From Sediminicola sp040566555 (GTDB taxonomy: Bacteria; Bacteroidota; Bacteroidia; Flavobacteriales; Flavobacteriaceae), in contig NZ_JBEWYP010000004.1 in the NCBI RefSeq assembly GCF_040566555.1, positions 124,001-188,000 on the forward strand: a stretch of DNA of 64,000 bases. Direction: 5' to 3'. The translations under genes and the position numbers were made by a program. Position 1 is the first letter of the stretch; every line of letters begins with the position of its first letter. This document shows, one piece after another, positions 44,723 through 53,561 of the stretch. The notes below the pieces were generated by a model. It had not been told where the DNA came from, did not search any database, and saw only the letters and a program-made list of their open reading frames with translations.

Positions 44723-45673
44723 TCAGTTCATTGCGACGGTCACCGTATCTTTTTCTTGTTCCTTTATTCCGTCAGGAATGACATTCTGATTTGGCTTGGT
44801 TTCATCAATCCATAGTTCACCTTGGGCTTCTTTTGGATTGGCAGGTACTTTTCCTTCCATGGTCAGGACATAACTGGAAACCTGTGCCATCTCCAGTGGT
44901 TTTAAGGTCTGTTTCCATGCAATCATCCCTTTACCGTCCCTTCCTCCTTCAGAAATGGTTTGAAAGATATTTTTAATACCGCCTCCCAATATCCAATAAG
45001 GGTCAGTTAGGTTAGGGCCAATTCCGCCTCCACCATCTGCCATATGGCAGGCCACACAATTGCTTTCGAAAATGGCTTCCCCAGCTTTAAGATCTGATGC
45101 CTCGGCTAGAAACACAACTGTATTGATATCCACAAGGTCTTTTGCATTTTTTTTATACTCGTCTATGGCCAATTGGGCCTCTGCCACTTCAATTTCATAT
45201 TCCATATTTTGCCCTACGCCATCGAAAACATGGTAACGGGCAAGGTAAATTACTCCAAACACGATGGTCGCATAAAACATATATACCCACCAAGGTGGCA
45301 TATCGTTATCCAGTTCCCTGATACCATCATAATTATGGTCCAAGATAATCTCCCCCTCCTCTTCAATGGGTTTGTTTCCCGTAAGCTTTTGGTACCATTT
45401 TTTCGCCCATGTCCATTCCCATGTTTGGGATTGGGTGGCCAGATAGCGCTCTTTTGCTTTTTCGGGAAGAGTGTGGAACATTACATTCTCTATAGATTGT
45501 AAAATAAGTTCCATGGCTATCAAAATCATTAATACCAACAACAAAAATAGTTGTGTAATGGGATAGGCAATAATGGCTAGCTGATCTCCAGAATCTATAA
45601 CATACTCCATCAATCCGAAGATGATAAAGAAAAACAGGGGGATGCGGATCCACCAGGGCGACATATTTTTCAT
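44723..45673 (-). CDS. ccoP: cbb3 cytochrome oxidase subunit III (CcoP), single heme c
   Basis: 316 residues. Two N-terminal membrane segments form the Bacteroidota-specific extension, then the cbb3 N-terminal domain (NYDGIRELDNDMPPWWVYMF) with another helix, and a cytochrome c domain with one heme motif NCVACH in FESNCVACHMADGGGGIGPN. Classic proteobacterial CcoP has two CxxCH; only one is present here, which I checked through the whole chain. Overlaps ccoQ by 4 bp and leads into ccoG. Confidence 0.93.
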   Translation of the reverse strand: MKNMSPWWIRIPLFFFIIFGLMEYVIDSGDQLAIIAYPITQLFLLLVLMILIAMELILQSIENVMFHTLPEKAKERYLATQSQTWEWTWAKKWYQKLTGNKPIEEEGEIILDHNYDGIRELDNDMPPWWVYMFYATIVFGVIYLARYHVFDGVGQNMEYEIEVAEAQLAIDEYKKNAKDLVDINTVVFLAEASDLKAGEAIFESNCVACHMADGGGGIGPNLTDPYWILGGGIKNIFQTISEGGRDGKGMIAWKQTLKPLEMAQVSSYVLTMEGKVPANPKEAQGELWIDETKPNQNVIPDGIKEQEKDTVTVAMN

Positions 45674-45867
45674 AGTGTTTGGTTGTTTTGGTTGGTGTCT
45701 TCTTCTTCTAAAGGTATTCTACTTACCTCTGTGATATGCTCTTTTGAGGCCGTAAAAACCCACCAAAAAAGAATGGCAAAAAAGACAAAAAAGATGAGAA
45801 GCGATATCATAGGATAGGTGGCAACGCCATCTATGGTCTCCATATAGTTTTTTACAAATTTTAGCAT
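45670..45867 (-). CDS. ccoQ: cbb3-type oxidase small subunit (CcoQ-like)
   Basis: 65 residues, one membrane helix (MISLLIFFVFFAILFWWVFT) and an acidic tail, the usual CcoQ/FixQ size. Placed between ccoNO and ccoP with a 3-bp gap and a 4-bp overlap. Confidence 0.85.
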   Translation of the reverse strand: MLKFVKNYMETIDGVATYPMISLLIFFVFFAILFWWVFTASKEHITEVSRIPLEEEDTNQNNQTL

Positions 45868-45870
45868 GGT

Positions 45871-48072
45871 CTATTCGTTTTGTGAAATAACTTCATTGGT
45901 TTCTTTGATCTTAATATCGGTACCCAAACGCTGTAAGTAAGCAATTAGGGCTACGATCTCTCGATCTCTCATGTTTACAAAATTCTCTCCGTTCTCCTTG
46001 GCCGATGCCTTATCCGCTTCGTAATTGGAAGCAAAATCGGGGTCGGAGTATAGGTTCTGCTCAATTTTTAATGCTTGGGCGTCCATGTTCTCATTGGCAT
46101 TGGCAATATCCGCTTCGGTATAGGGGACGCCTAGGGCAACCATGGCCTTCAATTTACCGGTAATGTCACTCCTATCCAGCTTATCCCTAACCAACCACTG
46201 ATAGGCAGGCATAATTGAACCCGAAGAGGTGCTTTGAGGATCGTACATATGGTTTAGGTGCCAATTGTCCGAGTATTTACCTCCCACCCGAAGTAAATCT
46301 GGGCCTGTTCTTTTACTGCCCCAAAGAAAGGGGTGGTCGTACACAAATTCCCCAGCTTTGGCATATTCCCCATAGCGTTCCACTTCACTTCTAAATGGGC
46401 GGACCATTTGTGAGTGGCAACCGACACATCCCTCACGTATATATAGATCCCTACCCTCCAATTCTAAAGGCGTATAAGGTTTTACACTGGTGATGGTAGG
46501 AATGTTGGATTTTACCAAGATGGTCGGAACAATTTGTATTACCCCACCAATTAAAATGGCTACTGTGGCAAGGAGGGTCAATTGTACTGGTTTGCGCTCC
46601 AACCAGGTATGGAATGTCTCTCCCGCAATTCTCCTTTTCAATATTTTTGTCAGTGCCGGAGCTTCTGCCAATTCATCGGCTACTTCGGTACCTTGTCTTA
46701 TGGTGGCAACCATGTTGTAGACCATTACAATGGCTCCTATGATATATAGACTGCCCCCTATTGCCCTCATCCAATACATGGGCATAATTTCAGTAACTGT
46801 TTCTAGGAAATTTCCATAGGCCAACGTACCATCCGGATTAAATTCTTTCCACATTAAGGCTTGGGTAAACCCTGCCACATACATGGGAAGGGCATAAAGT
46901 ATTATCCCCAAGGTTCCTATCCAGAAATGAAAATTTGCCAGACCCTTGGAATATAAACTGGTCTTAAACATTCTGGGAACCAACCAGTAGATCATACCAA
47001 AAGCTAAGAAACCATTCCAGGCCAATGCTCCTACGTGGACATGGGCAATGATCCAATCACTGAAATGGGCAATGGCATTTACATTTTTTAGGGATAACAT
47101 AGGTCCTTCAAAGGTGGCCATCCCATATCCGGTAATGGCAACTACCATAAACTTCAAGGTTGCATCTGTTCTCACTTTATCCCATGCTCCCCTTAGGGTC
47201 AATAACCCATTGATCATTCCACCCCAGGAAGGTGCGATCAACATAATGGAAAAGGCAACTCCTAAATTCTGCGCCCATTCAGGCAATGTTGAGTATAACA
47301 AATGGTGGGGCCCCGCCCATATATAGATAAAGATCAAGGACCAAAAATGGACAATGGACAACCTATAGGAGTACACCGGCCTGTTCGCGGCCTTTGGCAC
47401 AAAATAATACATAAGCCCTAAAAATGGGGTGGTCAGGAAAAAGGCTACAGCATTGTGTCCATACCACCATTGTACCAAGGCATCTTGGACTCCAGCGTAA
47501 ACCGAATAACTTTTTAAGGCACTAACTGGAAGTTCCAAGCTATTGAAGATATGAAGCACGGCAACAGTAACAAAAGTGGCGAGATAAAACCAAATGGCCA
47601 CATACAGATGACGTTGTCTCCTTTTTATCATCGTCCCGATAAGGTTAGCTCCAAAGGCAACCCATACCAAGGCAATGGCAATATCTATGGGCCATTCCAA
47701 TTCTGCGTATTCCTTGGAAGTGGAATAGCCTAAAGGCAAGGTGATAGCAGCAGCAACAATAATGGCCTGCCAACCCCAAAAATTAAATTTGCTCAAGGCA
47801 TCACTGTACATTCTCGCCTTTAATAACCTCTGGGTAGAATAATACACTCCGGCAAATATGGCGTTTCCAACAAAGGCAAAGATGACCGCATTGGTATGTA
47901 AAGGTCTTAAACGACCAAAACTAAGCCAAGAAATACCATCGGTAACATTGGGAAAAATAAACATAAAGGCCAACAAGAGACCAACGGACATTCCTACAAT
48001 TCCCCAGAACAAGGTGGCATAAATGAAATTCTTAACGATTTTGTTATCGTAATAAAACTGTTGTACTTCCAT
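45871..48072 (-). CDS. ccoN: Fused cbb3 cytochrome oxidase subunits I and II (CcoN-CcoO)
   Basis: 733 residues. The first ~475 are CcoN, with 12 or more helices and the heme-copper ligands in HTNAVIFAFVGNAIFAG, WWYGHNAVAFFLTTPFLG, YIWAGPHHLLY and the C-terminal HVGALAWNGF region. The last ~220 residues are CcoO: membrane anchor, then REGCVGCHSQMVRPF with heme c, and PDLLRVGGKYSDNWHL. The fusion is known in Bacteroidota. The terminal oxidase works at low oxygen and pumps protons. First structural gene after ccoS (4-bp gap). Confidence 0.96.
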   Translation of the reverse strand: MEVQQFYYDNKIVKNFIYATLFWGIVGMSVGLLLAFMFIFPNVTDGISWLSFGRLRPLHTNAVIFAFVGNAIFAGVYYSTQRLLKARMYSDALSKFNFWGWQAIIVAAAITLPLGYSTSKEYAELEWPIDIAIALVWVAFGANLIGTMIKRRQRHLYVAIWFYLATFVTVAVLHIFNSLELPVSALKSYSVYAGVQDALVQWWYGHNAVAFFLTTPFLGLMYYFVPKAANRPVYSYRLSIVHFWSLIFIYIWAGPHHLLYSTLPEWAQNLGVAFSIMLIAPSWGGMINGLLTLRGAWDKVRTDATLKFMVVAITGYGMATFEGPMLSLKNVNAIAHFSDWIIAHVHVGALAWNGFLAFGMIYWLVPRMFKTSLYSKGLANFHFWIGTLGIILYALPMYVAGFTQALMWKEFNPDGTLAYGNFLETVTEIMPMYWMRAIGGSLYIIGAIVMVYNMVATIRQGTEVADELAEAPALTKILKRRIAGETFHTWLERKPVQLTLLATVAILIGGVIQIVPTILVKSNIPTITSVKPYTPLELEGRDLYIREGCVGCHSQMVRPFRSEVERYGEYAKAGEFVYDHPFLWGSKRTGPDLLRVGGKYSDNWHLNHMYDPQSTSSGSIMPAYQWLVRDKLDRSDITGKLKAMVALGVPYTEADIANANENMDAQALKIEQNLYSDPDFASNYEADKASAKENGENFVNMRDREIVALIAYLQRLGTDIKIKETNEVISQNE

Positions 48073-48076
48073 AATT

Positions 48077-48280
48077 TTATTGATTATTCTCTTTTGGTTG
48101 ATTCAATTTTTTGGATTCTGGTTCTGGTGCGGGTTTGACCAATTCATCGTCGAAGAGCATGCGCACGGAAGGGGTATAGGTGTCGTCATATTGACCATTT
48201 TTGACGGAAAAAATAAAAGCGGTAAAAAATACTACCGCAACCACAATACTAATAGTCAATAACACATATATAACACTCAT
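48077..48280 (-). CDS. ccoS: cbb3 oxidase assembly protein CcoS
   Basis: 67 residues with one N-terminal membrane segment (SVIYVLLTISIVVAVVFFTAF) and the CcoS pattern SVKNGQYDDTYTPSVRMLFDDE, needed for insertion of heme and copper into the cbb3 oxidase. It opens the operon ccoS-ccoNO-ccoQ-ccoP-ccoG-ccoH behind an FNR-type operator 51-62 bp upstream. Confidence 0.9.
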   Translation of the reverse strand: MSVIYVLLTISIVVAVVFFTAFIFSVKNGQYDDTYTPSVRMLFDDELVKPAPEPESKKLNQPKENNQ

Positions 48281-48330
48281 ACCTATTCTAATTTTGGCGT
48301 AAAACTAAGTCTGCCACAAAGGGCAAAAAA

Positions 48331-48342
48331 TGACATTTATCA
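48331..48342 (-). promoter_or_regulatory. FNR/CRP-type operator before ccoS
   Basis: On the minus strand TGATAAATGTCA, same geometry and 11 of 12 bases as the hemN site. It lies in the 104-bp gap between ccoI and ccoS, centred 56 bp before the ccoS start codon. Confidence 0.65.
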
Positions 48343-48384
48343 GGTTTTGGTTTTTGTCCTTTATATAGATTCATTCAAAATTCT

Positions 48385-50772
48385 TCACTCTAATTTTCTG
48401 CCTATGACATAAGTGGCCGCAGTTGTAAAGGCCACGATGCTTATGGAGCTCAACGGCATTAAGATGGCGGCTATTACTGGTTCTAATTGTCCGGTAACAG
48501 CAAAAAACAATCCTATTACATTATAAAGCAATGACAACACGAAACTCAACTGGATAACCTTCATGGCTTGCTTTGATGCTAAAATATAGGAAGGCAATTG
48601 TTGCAATTTTGTAGCGTCTAAAATTGCATCACAGGCCGGCGAAAACACATTTATATTTTCTGAGATGGCAATGCCCACATCGCTTTGGGCCAAGGCGCCA
48701 GCATCATTGAGTCCGTCACCCACCATTAATACCCTTTTATGTTTTTGTTGCTGGGCGGCTATAAAGTCTAATTTATCTTCTGGTTTTTGATTGAAGTGTA
48801 GCGGAGTGCCCAAGGGTACCAATGCCTCCAAATTGGATTTTTCACCGGCATTATCACCTGATAGTATGGCCAATTCCATATTTCTTTGCATGTCGTTAAA
48901 TACGTTGGAGATCCCTTCCCTATATTCATTATGAAATACAAAGCAGCCTTTGTACTCATCATTGGCACTGATATGTACAGCTGTATTTTGGTTTGACACC
49001 ACGCTCTTATTGCCAACAAAGGTTGCAGATCCAATTTTTATTTGTCCGTCTTCCTTAGCACCTCTGATACCATGGCCTATATGTTCTTGATATTCATCGA
49101 GCGTGACAATATCATGTTCGGCCAATAAGTCGTAAAGTGCCCGACTCAATGGATGGTTGGAGGCACGAAGTGTATTTTTAAGGAGGGATTCTTCTGCTAC
49201 TGTAAGGTCCATTCCTTGGTAGCTAACCGTTCCTTTTTTTGCAGTGGTGATAGTTCCTGTTTTGTCAAATATGGCCATATCCACCTGCGCTAGCCGTTCA
49301 ATGGTCTGACTGTCCTTGAGATAGAATTTTTTGTGCCCAAAAATACGGAGCATGTTGCCCAAGGTAAAGGGAGCCGCCAAGGCAATGGCACACGGACATG
49401 CAATTATAAGTACTGCAGTAAATACATTGATCAACTTACCACTGTCTATAAATAACCAAAATAGGGCCGCAGTGAATGCTATTGTAAGTACTCCTACGGT
49501 AAACCGTTTTCCAATACGATCTGTTAGGGTCCGAAAGCTATTGGTGCGATCTTTTTGAAAAATAGCATTGCCCCATAATCGGGTCAGATAACTTTGTGGG
49601 ACAGATTTTAAAGCTTCCATTTCAAACGCTCCCGAAAGCTGTTTCCCCCCAGCATAAATTTTATCGCCTGGTTGTTTGTAAACAGGGGCAGATTCCCCAC
49701 TGACAAAACTATAATCGATCCTTGCATTTCCGAGAAGTAAAAGTCCGTCCACAGGAATCAATTCTTCGTTTCTGATCAGAAGACGATCACCTTTTTTGAT
49801 ATAGTGAAGTGGTACGGTATCTTCCGTGCCATCCTTTAAAATTCTAGTGATGGCAATGGGAAAATAAGACTTATAGTCCCTCTCAAAGGAAAGAAAAGAA
49901 TAGGTTTGCTGTTGGAAAAACTTGCCCAACAACAAAAAGAAAACCAATCCTGCCAAACTATCAAAGAATCCAGACCCCCAATCGAAAATAATTTCCAGAG
50001 AACTTCTAATAAAAAGGACCGATATTCCCAAAGCTATGGGGACATCTAGATTTAATAAATTGGAACGGATACCTTTGTAGGCCGATATAAAATAATCTCG
50101 GGCTGCATAAAATACAACCGGAAGGGAAAAAAAGAACATCAGCCAGCGGAAAAGGGGCTTATACTGTTCTATCCAAAACTCTCCAACTTCAAAATACTCA
50201 GGAAAGGATAGGAACATTATATTGCCAAAGGCGAAACCCGCCACCCCCAATTGGTAGATCAGGATATACTCTTTTTTATTTATTTTTTGGTCGTAATCAT
50301 CCAGGGAGATATTGGGCTCATATCCAATTCGGGTCAGTAAAAGAACCACCTCTTTTAGACTGATAGTCTGCCAATTATAGCTTATTCTGATTCTTTTTTT
50401 TGGAAAATCTACTTGTGAGCTAAAAATGGATTTATGGAGTTTATTGAGGTTTTCCAGGATCCAAATACAGGAACTGCAATGGATATGGGGAATATAGAGC
50501 GAAATGATCTGTATTTCTTCATCTTGGAACTCTACTAATTTCTCTGAGATTGCCTCGGACGAAAGAAAGTCGTATTTGCACTCGGCGATTTTTGGAGAGG
50601 CTCCTGCAGCTGCTTGCAGGTCATAGTAATAGGTGAGGTCATTACTCGAAAATATCTCGTAAACCGTGCGGCAACCTTGGCAACAGAAGTTTTTTTGATC
50701 ATAAACAATGTAATCTTGAACGCATTTGTCCCCACAATGGTAACATGTGTCTTTACCCATATTTTTGCTCAT
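48385..50772 (-). CDS. ccoI: Copper-translocating P-type ATPase (CcoI/FixI) of the cbb3 cluster
   Basis: About 795 residues. N-terminal zinc-ribbon-like domain (CYHCGDKCVQD, FCCQGC), HMA domain with CSSC in IPHIHCSSCIWILENL, eight membrane helices with the CPC ion motif in IACPCAIALAAPFTLGN, phosphorylation loop FDKTGTIT, and the VGDGLNDAGAL hinge motif. It delivers copper for the oxidase. Start choice: the frame runs to ATG 50820 (MSYFKGIW), but an FNR-type operator covers that codon, so ATG 50772 or 50760 (MGKDTCYHCGD, right before the metal motif) is more likely. Confidence 0.93.
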   Translation of the reverse strand: MSKNMGKDTCYHCGDKCVQDYIVYDQKNFCCQGCRTVYEIFSSNDLTYYYDLQAAAGASPKIAECKYDFLSSEAISEKLVEFQDEEIQIISLYIPHIHCSSCIWILENLNKLHKSIFSSQVDFPKKRIRISYNWQTISLKEVVLLLTRIGYEPNISLDDYDQKINKKEYILIYQLGVAGFAFGNIMFLSFPEYFEVGEFWIEQYKPLFRWLMFFFSLPVVFYAARDYFISAYKGIRSNLLNLDVPIALGISVLFIRSSLEIIFDWGSGFFDSLAGLVFFLLLGKFFQQQTYSFLSFERDYKSYFPIAITRILKDGTEDTVPLHYIKKGDRLLIRNEELIPVDGLLLLGNARIDYSFVSGESAPVYKQPGDKIYAGGKQLSGAFEMEALKSVPQSYLTRLWGNAIFQKDRTNSFRTLTDRIGKRFTVGVLTIAFTAALFWLFIDSGKLINVFTAVLIIACPCAIALAAPFTLGNMLRIFGHKKFYLKDSQTIERLAQVDMAIFDKTGTITTAKKGTVSYQGMDLTVAEESLLKNTLRASNHPLSRALYDLLAEHDIVTLDEYQEHIGHGIRGAKEDGQIKIGSATFVGNKSVVSNQNTAVHISANDEYKGCFVFHNEYREGISNVFNDMQRNMELAILSGDNAGEKSNLEALVPLGTPLHFNQKPEDKLDFIAAQQQKHKRVLMVGDGLNDAGALAQSDVGIAISENINVFSPACDAILDATKLQQLPSYILASKQAMKVIQLSFVLSLLYNVIGLFFAVTGQLEPVIAAILMPLSSISIVAFTTAATYVIGRKLE

Positions 50773-50814
50773 TTTACCCAGCACAAAAATGAAGTCCCAT
50801 ATACCTTTAAAATA

Positions 50815-50826
50815 TGACATCTGTCA
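50815..50826 (-). promoter_or_regulatory. FNR/CRP-type operator before ccoI
   Basis: On the minus strand TGACAGATGTCA, differing from the hemN operator by one base. It covers the upstream ATG at 50820 and lies about 43 bp before ATG 50772. It could also serve the divergent usp gene at 50949. Confidence 0.65.
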
Positions 50827-50858
50827 GTTTTCGTTAGATTAGGTAGCTTTTCAAAAGC

Positions 50859-50870
50859 TGATTAAAGTCA
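50859..50870. promoter_or_regulatory. Second TGA-N6-TCA site between ccoI and usp
   Basis: TGATTAAAGTCA, 33 bp from the ccoI site, two differences from the consensus TGAYARATGTCA. Its centre is 84 bp before the usp start, a distance that would suit activation of usp. Confidence 0.45.
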
Positions 50871-50948
50871 TAGTTTCCATTTAGGTCTTCCTTTAATTTT
50901 GACCTACCCGTGAAATAATGGGAGTTAAAGAACTTTATTTATAGTACT

Positions 50949-51851
50949 TTGAAGAAAATATTAATAGCTACCGATTTTTCTGAAGACGCTTGGAATGCGA
51001 CTAAATACGCCATTGAATTGTACAAGGATTTGGATTGTATATTCTATTTATTAAATACATATACGCCTGCAAAAGCTTCGGGTAGTTTTATGGCCGAGGC
51101 TCTGGAAGGACATGACTTGGAAGATGTCATCAAAACAAATTCAGAGAATGAATTAAAGAAAGTGGTAAAGAAGATAAACGAAACTTGCAAGTATCCAAAC
51201 CACAGTTATAAGACCATTTCCTCCTTTAATTTGTTGGTTGATAAGATCAAGGCTATTGTCAATCAGGAAAAGATAGATTTAATAGTTACAGGGGCAAAGG
51301 GAGCTACTGGTTTGGAAGAGGTATTTATGGGAAGTAATACGGTCCGTGTCATTAAAAGCGTTAAAAATTGTCCGGTACTTGCTATTCCAAAGGATTTTCA
51401 ATTTTCAGCACTTTCTGAAATTGCGTTTGCTACAGATTTTAACCGGTTTTATACAATTTCTGAGTTGCAACCCCTTATAGAAATGGCAAGAGCTTTTAAA
51501 GCATCCATTCGGATAGTTCATGTACAATATAAAATAAAGGAACTGACGGAAATTCAACAATTCAATTTAGATATGCTTTGTAAATATTTAAAGGGAGTGG
51601 AGCATAGTATACATACTGTTTCAGAATTAAACTCTGTTTCTAAGACATTGGAGGCTTTTACGGACGATTTGGATATACACTTGTTGGCGATGCTCAATTA
51701 CCAGCACAGTCTTATAGAAAATCTAACAAAGGAACCCATTGTAAATCGTTTGGTTTTTCATTCACACGTACCTCTACTTGTCATACCCGAATTGGGAATG
51801 GGCGCCTCATCGGGATCCAAAAAACATTCGGAAATCCACTTTACTGGTTAG
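50949..51851 (+). CDS. Universal stress protein (two UspA domains), TTG start
   Basis: 300 residues. Domain 1 is clear: KKILIATDFSEDAWNATKYA and VTGAKGATGLEEVFMGSNTVR followed by CPVLAIPKD. Domain 2 has lost most of the Gly-rich loop and is divergent, ending in HVPLLVIPEL. The start is TTG 50949: it gives the exact family N-terminus and there is no ATG in frame nearby. Divergent from ccoI across two FNR-type sites, so likely induced at low oxygen. Confidence 0.85.
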   Translation: MKKILIATDFSEDAWNATKYAIELYKDLDCIFYLLNTYTPAKASGSFMAEALEGHDLEDVIKTNSENELKKVVKKINETCKYPNHSYKTISSFNLLVDKIKAIVNQEKIDLIVTGAKGATGLEEVFMGSNTVRVIKSVKNCPVLAIPKDFQFSALSEIAFATDFNRFYTISELQPLIEMARAFKASIRIVHVQYKIKELTEIQQFNLDMLCKYLKGVEHSIHTVSELNSVSKTLEAFTDDLDIHLLAMLNYQHSLIENLTKEPIVNRLVFHSHVPLLVIPELGMGASSGSKKHSEIHFTG

Positions 51852-52071
51852 GTTCCTTTCCTATGGGATGGTCCTCATAGAAGTCCTCAAATGTCTTATC
51901 GGTTTTATAGTCGTCTACCAATACCCTATACACCATGTATATCAGAAGGGCTTGGCCCAAAACGGTCATGTAGAATACCCAATTAAAGGGGTAATCTAAA
52001 GCTGCCATAATAGTTACAAGTAGTAGGGCAATTGTGGTTATGGCTACCGAACCCATTGTAGAAACTTTCAT
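51841..52071 (-). CDS. Small two-helix membrane protein, 76 aa
   Basis: Two membrane segments (VAITTIALLLVTIMAALDY and FYMTVLGQALLIYMVYRVL) followed by an acidic tail (TFEDFYEDHPIGKEPNQ). Its 3' end overlaps the usp gene by 11 bp in convergent orientation. It resembles short membrane proteins near cbb3 clusters in Flavobacteria, but I cannot name a family. Confidence 0.7.
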   Translation of the reverse strand: MKVSTMGSVAITTIALLLVTIMAALDYPFNWVFYMTVLGQALLIYMVYRVLVDDYKTDKTFEDFYEDHPIGKEPNQ

Positions 52072-52138
52072 TTTTTATGATTAAGTTACTACATATCAAC
52101 TATTTGAGGTGTTAACAAAGTGATAATTCTATTTGGAA

Positions 52139-53344
52139 TTATTGGTTCCAGAACTTATCCTGCGATGGGATGCTTTTATTTTTGCCTAATGCCAATGGAC
52201 TAAATTTTAATTTGGCAAAAAGGTACCATACGCTTGAAGATATGGTTGAAGTAATATCCGTATGGTCCCAAAGATCCTCTGATCCATATGTAGTCCCAAA
52301 ATTGGAAGTATAAGGAATTCCTTTGGCATTTACCAAGGTTGTACTTTTTATGAAGGTCTTCTCCAATTGCTCTAAAAGTACATTGGCCTCACTTTCCAAT
52401 CCTGCATTTTGAAATGCCACTGCCATTTGTGCTGTTCCTTCCAGCCAAATCACATCTTGGTCCTCATCAAAACAATATCCAATGATTTCCTCCCCTGTCA
52501 AAGTAGAGGTTTGGGTGTTTTTATATCGTTCGGCTTGGTATAAGACTGTAACAGGAAAATTTTCAAGGATATTAAAACCCAAGGTATGTAGGTCCAAAGC
52601 ATATTTATAGGCAGGATTCTCTGGCCAGGCTACCAATAACTGCTCATTGGTATCCCAACGTTCGTTTTTTAGATAAACAAGTATGTTTTTATGAAAATCA
52701 TCATACCCTTTTACAGCATTAAAAGCGGTTACTATGCCTTCAGTTACTTTATGAATAGATGATCCATCCTCATTTTGTCCTCCAAACAGACCACCATCCT
52801 CATCTTGTAGGGATCGTAACCATAATTCCAGTTCATTGGACAAACGATTGTATTTATTTGAACCTGTAGCTTCATGGTAATTGTTCAGTGCAATAAGCAA
52901 CCATGCATTATCTCCCATCCAGATCCTTTCATCATGATCTCCCTGTTTGTTTCTAGTGGCGTAGAATCCACCATTTCCATTCAAAAGTTCATTCTCTATT
53001 TGTCCATCAAAATAATCAAAGATGGCCTCTGCCTTATCATATTTTTTCAAAGCCGTAAAGGCTAGGGCAGACAGTGCATTATCATATAAGGAAACAAAAT
53101 CCCCATTTTCAGTACTTTCCAATAAGCCATTGGAAAGTTGCATTTTTCCCAACCAGTTGGAAGTCTCGGTCCAAACTTCATTTGAGACCTCTTCTTTTTC
53201 TGGATTGACAATCGTAATTGTTTCGGTATCAAACTCTTCTAATTGTAGTTCTTCAATAACTTCCAAGCTTTCACTGGAACAAGAAATAAGGGTTGTAATA
53301 ATTAGGGAACAACACAAGACTGGGATTTGGATAAATTTTTGCAT
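52139..53344 (-). CDS. Lipoprotein with alpha/alpha-toroid (six-hairpin-like) domain
   Basis: About 400 residues from ATG 53344 (MQKFIQIP); the frame reaches an ATG at 53365. Lipobox IISC-like in ITTLISC near residue 23. The rest shows repeated helix-hairpin blocks with acidic/aromatic loops: SLYDNALSALAFTALKKYD, IWMGDNAWLLIALNNYH, DVIWLEGTAQMAVAFQNAG, and WDHTDITSTISSSVWYLF, the look of glycoside-hydrolase-type alpha/alpha barrels. No close family recognised; a surface sugar-processing role is possible. Confidence 0.65.
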   Translation of the reverse strand: MQKFIQIPVLCCSLIITTLISCSSESLEVIEELQLEEFDTETITIVNPEKEEVSNEVWTETSNWLGKMQLSNGLLESTENGDFVSLYDNALSALAFTALKKYDKAEAIFDYFDGQIENELLNGNGGFYATRNKQGDHDERIWMGDNAWLLIALNNYHEATGSNKYNRLSNELELWLRSLQDEDGGLFGGQNEDGSSIHKVTEGIVTAFNAVKGYDDFHKNILVYLKNERWDTNEQLLVAWPENPAYKYALDLHTLGFNILENFPVTVLYQAERYKNTQTSTLTGEEIIGYCFDEDQDVIWLEGTAQMAVAFQNAGLESEANVLLEQLEKTFIKSTTLVNAKGIPYTSNFGTTYGSEDLWDHTDITSTISSSVWYLFAKLKFSPLALGKNKSIPSQDKFWNQ

Positions 53345-53561
53345 ACTGTAGGTTTGTAGTATCATCCCTACAAATATATTGAGAATATATTCTTTTTTGT
53401 TTAAGTTTACGACCAGTCGTCACAAATCCCGCTAAGTTACTTAATGCCGTTTTCTTACCTATTTTATGTGCTGTTCATCGGATTGATACACATACATAAA
53501 TAGCCTAGTTATAACTCCCTATCTGCTTAAGATTCAGTAAATTTATCTAGAAATACACATT

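Noticed and set aside
53370..53410. AT-rich near-palindrome around GAATATATTC before ndh
   Set aside because: Short and A/T only; expected by chance at this base composition.
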